Assembly: GCA_025355035.1 (NCBI GenBank)
Contig: JANXLS010000263.1
Location: 1-9,885 of the forward strand
DNA from: Planctomycetota bacterium
GTDB lineage: Bacteria > Planctomycetota > SZUA-567 > H5-PLA8
DNA length: 9,885 nucleotides
Direction: 5' to 3'
Shown: positions 5,283 to 9,885 of the stretch, in pieces
Numbering within the stretch: position 1 is the stretch's first letter
Layout: each line of letters begins with the position of its first letter
The notes under the pieces: model-generated
Told to the model about the DNA's origin: nothing
Seen by the model: only the letters and a program-made list of their open reading frames with translations
The model's database searches: none
Program-made: the position numbers and the translations under genes

Positions 5283-7595
5283 TCACTTGTTTGGAGTGAC
5301 GATGATGTTGTCCACGTACACGGGAACTTCCTGCGGCACGAATGCGAAAACGCCCGGACAGCCGGCTTGGTGCGCTGTCTTATGCGGGGCTTCGAGCGTC
5401 CACTTTTCCGGTTCCGGGTCGCCCCTCTTCCACGCTTTCGCCCGGACGACGCCTTCGCCTGTCGCGGCGACCACATCAACGCGCGCTTTGATCGTGTACC
5501 ACGCGTCCGGCGTCCATGAGAATTTTGTTGCGATGCGGAAGCGTTCGAAGTTGCTGTTGATTTCAAGTTCCTGACTGCCGCCTTTCAGAATAACGATGTA
5601 GCGCTGACAGACGACGCCAACTTCGGACATTTTGACGATGAATTTTTTCTTTTCGCCGTCGCTGCGGACGTCGGCCTGAACGGTGTAGTCGTGCATTTCC
5701 GGCGTACCCATGAACGTCATCGCGCGTTGGAACAATTTATTGTCGACGGTCTTGTACAGCGCTTTCACGCCGTCTTTTTCGCGGATTTCCCAGCGGAAAC
5801 GCGCGCCGATCCACGGGAGCGGCGGATAGGCGAACTTCACGTTCGGGTCAGTTTCAAGCGGGTTGAGCACAGCCTTTTCGAACGTGATGTGAATCGGCAG
5901 GCTGGGCATGATGCGACCGCGCGTCACGCCGATAATGCCGTTCAATTCCGCTTTCAATGCACCCGCTGAGGGAGCCAATTTGTCTTCGGCTTTAAACACG
6001 CCATCAACGACGTTTCCGTTGATTTCGGCTTTTACTTTGGCCGTCGGCGGAATGTAGCGCGCCCACGTGGCCTTCTTCGCGTCGTCGGGATTTTCAGGAA
6101 GAAACAAACCGTCTTTGTCAACGCTCAACAAGCGCAGCGACAGGTTCGCGCCGGGATGAACGAGGAAATCAGCGGGAACGCCAATGAATTTCGCGAGCGG
6201 ACCAGGCGTTCGCTTTTCAGCTACGGGCCACGCCGGTGCTTTTTGGTTCACGTCTTTTTTGCCGATGCAATACAGCTTGCCGTCGGTCTGCAAACCGGAT
6301 TGAATGTACACGCGGCCATCGCAAATTGCCGGAGCGCCGCAGCACTTCGCATCCATTTTGACTTTGCTGAGAATCGTCGTCGATTCTTCCGTGTCGCCGG
6401 GCTTGATGATGAAGAAATTGCCGTCCAGCGTCGGAACAAACAATTTGCCGTCGGCGTAGGCGATGGACGAGAAGACAACTTCGACGCTGAGCGCTTTGCG
6501 CCACAGCAGTTTGCCGGTGTTCGCGTCGACGCAGCACAATCGCGCGGTGTCGTCGGTGATGTAGATTTTTTCGCCGACGAGAACGGGCGACGAACCGAAA
6601 CTGCACACATCGCTGCGCCAGACTTCGACGGATTTGCCGAGCACCGCCGGCTTGCCATCGATCGGACCGGTGTTCTCGGGAATCTTCAAACAGACCATGC
6701 GGCCGATGCCGGAGACGTCGAGGTTTTCGCGTCCGTGCACGGCGATGACCATCCCTTTATAGGTGACGACCGTGGAGGTCATGCCGCTCTTGCACATCGG
6801 GAAAATCCAGAGCGTTTCGCCGGTGTGCGAATTGATTCCGTACAAATTGCCGTCGCCGCCGCAGACGTACATGACGCGCTTGTTGCCGACCCATTCGATG
6901 ATGGGCGTGGACAGCGAATTTTCTTTCGGACGCGATTCCGTATTGGACGCCCAGACGAGGTCGCCATTCTTTTTATCGAACGCGTACCAGCGGTTCGCGG
7001 CCGGGCCGTTACCGCCCCAGTTCGCGGTCGTGCAGCTCACGATCACGAGCGGACCTTCGATCATCGGGCGACCGGTGCGGCCATTCGGGAACGTCATGAA
7101 ACCGAATTCATCCATCATGGTGTGTTGCCACAGCAACTTGCCGTCAGGGTCGAACACAGACATGAATCCCTGGGAGCCGAGCGTGTAGATGAGCCCGGTT
7201 TCGGGATCGACAGTCGGGGCGGAACTGGCGTAACGCAAGTAAATCGTGTCGCTGATAAAGTCGTTGTAGCTGCGGTCCCAGATCGTCTTGCCGGTGGCGG
7301 CGTCGAGACAGAAGAGGCCTTCCTGCATGTTGGCGTCGTTGTCGCCTTTCATGCCCATGACATAGAGACGACCGTTGGCGATGACCGGCGGGGATTGCCC
7401 GGGTATGTCCCGGACCCATAGATTGTTTTCGCCGCCGATGGCCCACGTGGCGGGGAGATTCGTTTCGTCGCTCGTACCGTTCTGGTGCGGGCCGCGCCAA
7501 TTCAACCATCCGCTGACGGCATTGTCCGCAGCCATTCCGCACCCCATCGCGAGAAGCAAGACGGCAGCCAGAATGGAACACATCGTTTTGTGCAT
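5283..7595 (-). CDS. Secreted PQQ-like beta-propeller with C-terminal LamG-like domain
   Basis: A 770-residue exported protein, first gene of the presumed operon. Residues 1-23 are a signal peptide; AMGC at 16-19 is a weak lipobox, so it could be a lipoprotein, while GMA/AD is an ordinary cleavage option. Residues 28-445 form a beta-propeller with blade ends such as FCLDAATGKTIWDRSY (95-110), VFDPDGKLLWQH (147-158), YAFDKKNGDLVWASN (204-218), YGINSHTGETLWIF (252-265) and CCVDANTGKLLWRKAL (354-369). Residues 465-570 look like an all-beta linker. Residues 595-770 resemble a LamG/3-keto-disaccharide-hydrolase-like jelly roll (MHDYTVQADVR, SWTPDAWYTIKARVDV, GCPGVFAFVPQEVPVYVDNI). Such C-terminal domains often bind carbohydrate; no catalytic residues are evident. 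The start at 7595 is preferred over 7643 because AAGGAG lies ten bases upstream and the signal peptide then begins correctly. Confidence 0.87.
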   Translation of the reverse strand: MHKTMCSILAAVLLLAMGCGMAADNAVSGWLNWRGPHQNGTSDETNLPATWAIGGENNLWVRDIPGQSPPVIANGRLYVMGMKGDNDANMQEGLFCLDAATGKTIWDRSYNDFISDTIYLRYASSAPTVDPETGLIYTLGSQGFMSVFDPDGKLLWQHTMMDEFGFMTFPNGRTGRPMIEGPLVIVSCTTANWGGNGPAANRWYAFDKKNGDLVWASNTESRPKENSLSTPIIEWVGNKRVMYVCGGDGNLYGINSHTGETLWIFPMCKSGMTSTVVTYKGMVIAVHGRENLDVSGIGRMVCLKIPENTGPIDGKPAVLGKSVEVWRSDVCSFGSSPVLVGEKIYITDDTARLCCVDANTGKLLWRKALSVEVVFSSIAYADGKLFVPTLDGNFFIIKPGDTEESTTILSKVKMDAKCCGAPAICDGRVYIQSGLQTDGKLYCIGKKDVNQKAPAWPVAEKRTPGPLAKFIGVPADFLVHPGANLSLRLLSVDKDGLFLPENPDDAKKATWARYIPPTAKVKAEINGNVVDGVFKAEDKLAPSAGALKAELNGIIGVTRGRIMPSLPIHITFEKAVLNPLETDPNVKFAYPPLPWIGARFRWEIREKDGVKALYKTVDNKLFQRAMTFMGTPEMHDYTVQADVRSDGEKKKFIVKMSEVGVVCQRYIVILKGGSQELEINSNFERFRIATKFSWTPDAWYTIKARVDVVAATGEGVVRAKAWKRGDPEPEKWTLEAPHKTAHQAGCPGVFAFVPQEVPVYVDNIIVTPNK

Positions 7596-7626
7596 GAGCA
7601 AGAAACTCCTTTTCGAAATGTTGGCG

Positions 7627-7646
7627 TCAGCGAATCGATTCAATGA
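7627..7646. promoter_or_regulatory. Palindromic candidate operator at the propeller-operon start site
   Basis: GAATCGATTC (7632-7641) is a perfect 10-bp palindrome; TCA and TGA three bases further out extend the symmetry to 16 of 20 positions. It lies just downstream of the predicted -10 box on the minus strand, about where transcription would start, which is the expected location for a MarR-type repressor site. It shares GAA-N4-TTC symmetry with the palindrome at 7711-7722. Binding is inferred. Confidence 0.45.
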
Positions 7647-7674
7647 TAATAATACGTGTACGTACTTTCTGCAA
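7646..7674 (-). promoter_or_regulatory. Candidate sigma-70-type promoter of the propeller-transporter operon
   Basis: On the minus strand TTGCAG (7674-7669) is followed after exactly 17 bases by TATTAT (7651-7646), a 5/6 match to TATAAT. The -35 match is weak (3/6). The 8-bp palindrome GTACGTAC (7658-7665) sits in the spacer. The predicted start near 7639 would leave a leader of about 45 bases with a strong ribosome-binding site. Confidence 0.45.
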
Positions 7675-7707
7675 CTTTATTTTCTACACCGCGCAAATCG
7701 GAGTAGT

Positions 7708-7725
7708 GTCTGAAAATTTTCAAAC
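7708..7725. promoter_or_regulatory. Palindromic candidate operator in the divergent intergenic region
   Basis: TGAAAATTTTCA (7711-7722) is a perfect 12-bp palindrome; with GT and AC outside a single mismatched pair, symmetry spans 18 bases. It lies between the minus-strand promoter and the marR-like gene. In size and AT content it resembles MarR-family sites. A second AT-rich palindrome, CATTTTTAAAATG (7775-7787), lies closer to the regulator gene. Confidence 0.4.
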
Positions 7726-7813
7726 TTCAAAACTTTTCGCCGAACCGATTTTTGGTTTCGCGCTGCTGTTCGATCATTTTTAAAATGGCAAATCGCAAAA
7801 CAAGAATTTTGGA

Positions 7814-7819
7814 TATACT
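7814..7819 (+). promoter_or_regulatory. Candidate -10 box of the MarR-family gene
   Basis: TATACT, a 5/6 match to TATAAT, ends only nine bases before the ATG at 7829. No good -35 element is seen 17 bases upstream (AATCGC), and no Shine-Dalgarno sequence precedes the ATG. If real, the transcript would be nearly leaderless. Confidence 0.35.
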
Positions 7820-7828
7820 AGAACTTCC

Positions 7829-8305
7829 ATGTCAAAACAACCATCGCCTATTGACGCTCCCGACCGCCGCCGGTTGCCACCGCTTTTGCGCAAAGCGTGG
7901 TACGGACTTAATCAGGCGTTGCGTCGCCGGATCAAGCAACATGCCGCAACGCCCGACCAATTTACGGTTCTGCGACAACTTCGCGAGGGCCCGAGCGACG
8001 GATGTTCGCAGCGCGATTTGTGCCAGTTGATGAGGTCCGATCCGAACACGATCGGCGCGCTGATCGGCCGCATGGAAGAACAAGAGTTGGTTGAGCGGCG
8101 AGTCGACGAGCACGACAAGCGGGCGCACCGCGTGACGGCGACAGCCAAAGGCAAAGCGCTGTATAAAAAATTACGCGCGATCGCGCTGGCGTTGCAGAGT
8201 GAAGTTCTGGGATCGATTCCGGAAGAGCGCCACGACCAATTCCTGAGCGACCTCGAAACAGTCGCCGAGGCCTGCCGCAAGACTGCGGAATCCGGCGAAC
8301 GCTGA
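7829..8305 (+). CDS. MarR-family transcriptional regulator
   Basis: A 158-residue winged-helix regulator of typical MarR length. The N-terminal dimerisation helix is LPPLLRKAWYGLNQALRRRI (16-35). TPDQFTVLRQLREG (41-54) begins the DNA-binding domain, CSQRDLCQLMRSDPNTI (59-75) and GALIGRMEEQELVERR (76-91) cover the helix-turn-helix and recognition helix, and DEHDKRAHRVTATAKG (93-108) is the wing with the usual D-x-R-A-x-R-V-like pattern. The C-terminal helices (109-150) complete the dimer. It is transcribed divergently from the propeller-transporter operon across a 233-base AT-rich region with palindromes, so it probably represses that operon and perhaps itself, with a small-molecule ligand, often aromatic or organic-acid-like in this family, relieving repression. 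The start has no evident ribosome site. Confidence 0.93.
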   Translation: MSKQPSPIDAPDRRRLPPLLRKAWYGLNQALRRRIKQHAATPDQFTVLRQLREGPSDGCSQRDLCQLMRSDPNTIGALIGRMEEQELVERRVDEHDKRAHRVTATAKGKALYKKLRAIALALQSEVLGSIPEERHDQFLSDLETVAEACRKTAESGER

Positions 8306-8341
8306 AGCGGCTGCAAAAGGAATGGCATTTCAGCGCTTTTT
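8300..8341 (+). terminator. Possible intrinsic terminator after the MarR-family gene
   Basis: CGCTGAA (8300-8306) pairs with TTCAGCG (8329-8335); TGC/GCA at 8312-8314 and 8325-8327 can extend pairing inside the loop. The tract CTTTTT follows (8336-8341). The left arm includes the marR-like stop codon. The loop is large (22 bases) and the stem modest, so this is a tentative call; it would separate the regulator from the FHA gene. Confidence 0.35.
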
Positions 8342-8390
8342 GCGTATTCAAGCTGCATCAAATCGTCACGTTTTGAGGGATCTTGTTTTC

Positions 8391-9059
8391 ATGGCCACGC
8401 TCACGATTAAGGAACCTGACAAAGAACCGCGAGTCTTAACGCTCGGTGCCGAGCCGCTTATCATCGGCCGCAGCCAGACCCGCTGCAATCTAACGTTCGA
8501 TTTTCTCGGGCTCTCAGCCAAACATTGTCAAATCGTTCAAGCCGGGGAAACGTTCAAGTTGGTCGATCTCGATTCGGCCAATCATACGTTTGTCAATGGT
8601 CGTGAAATTGTCGAGCATTATTTAAATCACGGTGACCGGATCGCCCTCGGCGTGATCATCCTGACGTACAATGACGAAAATCAAAAGCAACCGCCGCCTC
8701 GAGCCGGCGCCCAGCGGCGCAGCTCCTCGCGATCTCCGGCGATTCAAACGAGCGACCCTGTTTCAAATACGTTCAAAGATCCGACGTTCATCATGGAAGG
8801 CAAAAAGCTTCAGGAAAAGATGGAGCTGCTGCGATCGGGAAAACTGGACAGCATCAAAGACGACATGCCCGGGGAAGAAAGGTCGCTTGCGGCCCGATCG
8901 CCCAGCGGCGGAACGGCGAAAGAATATGCGAGGGCTGCTGAAGCCGGTACTGCCAAGGTGCCACGCGATATGCGCTGGCTTTTTTTCGCACTCGGATTTT
9001 TCCTCGCGCTGGCACTGTGTGTCGCGCTCGGAATTTTTTTCATGATCTTCAAGTTCTAA
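8391..9059 (+). CDS. Tail-anchored FHA-domain protein
   Basis: A 222-residue protein with an N-terminal forkhead-associated domain, a phosphothreonine-binding module (about 1-97). Landmarks are LIIGRSQTRCNL (23-34) with the conserved Gly-Arg, LSAKHCQI (41-48) with the Ser and His of the peptide-binding loop, and DSANHTFVNG (61-70), where the common NGT is NHT. A low-complexity linker rich in Pro, Arg and Ser follows (98-125), then a charged helical region (130-165), and one transmembrane segment at the C-terminus (196-220, WLFFALGFFLALALC onwards) with almost nothing beyond it. It therefore should be anchored with the FHA domain in the cytoplasm. The start at 8391 is preferred because GAGGGA lies ten bases upstream; the in-frame ATG at 8322 has AAGGA directly against it. 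Partner kinase and target are unknown. Confidence 0.88.
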   Translation: MATLTIKEPDKEPRVLTLGAEPLIIGRSQTRCNLTFDFLGLSAKHCQIVQAGETFKLVDLDSANHTFVNGREIVEHYLNHGDRIALGVIILTYNDENQKQPPPRAGAQRRSSSRSPAIQTSDPVSNTFKDPTFIMEGKKLQEKMELLRSGKLDSIKDDMPGEERSLAARSPSGGTAKEYARAAEAGTAKVPRDMRWLFFALGFFLALALCVALGIFFMIFKF

Positions 9060-9067
9060 CTGCCGCG

Positions 9068-9885
9068 TTATTCGTCCACCGTTTCTTTTTCAAAGCCGTA
9101 GTCGTTCAGCATGCGATACAGCCGCTTGCGCGAAACGCCCAAGAGATCGGCTGCTTTGCTTTTGTTTCCGTGCGCTGCATGCAGGGCGCGGACGAGCGCA
9201 TCCTTCTCAAGAGCATCCAGTTTGAAGCCATCGAATCCGGCGTGAACGCACATCGGTGTTGCGGGAATAGCGCTCACAGCCGATAGCGGCACCGCTCCAG
9301 CTCGCTCCGAAGGATCCGATGCGCGCGGAGGCGGCATGGATGCGGCACGTTGGCCGCCTGTGATCTGCCGCGGTAAATCTTCCAGTAGTAATTCCTCGGT
9401 CCGCCCCAGCGCGTACGCGCTCTCGATCGCGCTTTCCAACTCGCGCACATTTCCGGGCCACGCGTACGAAAGCATCGCTTCCATCGCATTCTGAGTCACG
9501 CGTCGCACTCGGCGCGTGGACGTCTTCGCGTGTTTGGCGAGAAAGTGTTGAATCAACAGCGCCAAGTCGTCCGCACGTTCTCGCAACGGAGGGAGTTCGA
9601 TGCGAATCACGGACAATCGGAAATAGACGTCGTCGCGCAACGCGTTTTCACTCTGTCCGGAACGTTCGCGTTCGACGTTGATGTTCGTAGCCGCGACGAC
9701 GCGGACATCTACCGGAATTTCTTTTGTCGAACCGACCGGGCGCACGCGCTTGTCCTGCAACACGCGCAGTAATTTGGCTTGAACGTCTTTCGGCATGTCA
9801 GCGACTTCGTCGAGAAAAATCGTCCCACCGTGAGCGGCTCGAAACAGACCGATGCCTTCTTTGGTCGCGCCGGTGAACGATCCCG
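9068..9885 (-). CDS. Sigma-54 dependent transcriptional activator, C-terminal part
   Basis: The last 271 residues of a bacterial enhancer-binding protein; the start lies beyond the right edge. The visible text begins with GSFTGA (from 9883 downward), the sigma-54 contact loop, usually GAFTGA. Then come Walker B GGTIFLDE (visible residues 19-26), sensor I VVAATN (62-67), DDVYFRLSVIRIELPPLRER (84-103), WPGNVREL (142-149), a Pro/Ala-rich linker (about 178-215) and a C-terminal Fis-type helix-turn-helix, NKSKAADLLGVSRKRLYRML (240-259). Walker A and any N-terminal sensory domain are outside the window. Members bind upstream sites and use ATP to open sigma-54 promoters. The stop is 8 bases from the FHA gene stop in convergent orientation; some enhancer-binding proteins carry FHA domains, so a functional link is possible but only inferred. 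Confidence 0.93.
   Translation of the reverse strand, partial: GSFTGATKEGIGLFRAAHGGTIFLDEVADMPKDVQAKLLRVLQDKRVRPVGSTKEIPVDVRVVAATNINVERERSGQSENALRDDVYFRLSVIRIELPPLRERADDLALLIQHFLAKHAKTSTRRVRRVTQNAMEAMLSYAWPGNVRELESAIESAYALGRTEELLLEDLPRQITGGQRAASMPPPRASDPSERAGAVPLSAVSAIPATPMCVHAGFDGFKLDALEKDALVRALHAAHGNKSKAADLLGVSRKRLYRMLNDYGFEKETVDE

Noticed and set aside
6156..7421. 421-codon open frame on the plus strand
   Set aside because: It is antisense to the large propeller gene; composition rich in Arg, Ala, His and Asp with no motifs. Explained by codon bias of the true gene.
8322..8390. Longer FHA protein from ATG 8322
   Set aside because: AAGGA abuts the ATG with no spacing, and the extra 23 residues are unlike an FHA start; 8391 has proper spacing.
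9060..9067. Bidirectional terminator between the convergent genes
   Set aside because: Only 8 bases, with no inverted repeat or T-run.
1..9885. CRISPR array, tRNA, rRNA or insertion sequence
   Set aside because: No regularly spaced repeats, cloverleaf-like segments, rRNA-like sequence, transposase text or terminal inverted repeats were seen by reading.

Overview
The window looks like chromosomal DNA of a free-living, Gram-negative bacterium of the Planctomycetota or a neighbouring lineage (other PVC groups, or candidate phyla such as Hydrogenedentota or Sumerlaeota). This rests on recalled family resemblance, not on a search: paired secreted PQQ-like beta-propellers, a DUF3311 protein of the 'HQDFWYFD' type next to an SSS symporter, a MarR protein beginning 'LPPLLRKAWYGLNQA', and an FHA protein beside a sigma-54 activator. 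By eye the coding DNA has moderate to fairly high G+C, and the divergent intergenic region near 7,600-7,830 is AT-rich.

Layout. From 1 to 7,595 all genes lie on the minus strand. In transcription order, right to left, they are: a propeller protein with a C-terminal LamG-like domain (7595-5283), a second propeller protein (5161-3521), DUF3311 (3419-3171), an SSS-family symporter (3171-1588), a short AMP-forming ligase (1552-473), and a toxin-antitoxin pair in which the Phd-type antitoxin (446-186) is intact and the PIN toxin (202 to beyond 1) is wrecked by a frameshift and an internal deletion. Facing this block, a MarR-family regulator (7829-8305, plus) is followed by a tail-anchored FHA protein (8391-9059, plus). 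A sigma-54 dependent activator (minus, running off the right edge) converges on the FHA gene with 8 bases between the two stops.

How they may work together. The five genes 7595-473 look like a transcription unit controlled by the divergent MarR protein. A plausible promoter with palindromes at its start site lies in the shared intergenic region. Working hypothesis: the two exported propellers handle or sense an extracellular or periplasmic compound, the DUF3311/SSS pair imports a carboxylate, and the ligase activates it with ATP. The substrate cannot be read from the sequence. Intergenic hairpins (one at 3483-3504, two sharing a stem at 5203-5268) separate the propeller genes from their downstream neighbours. 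No RNA genes, CRISPR arrays or insertion sequences were seen.
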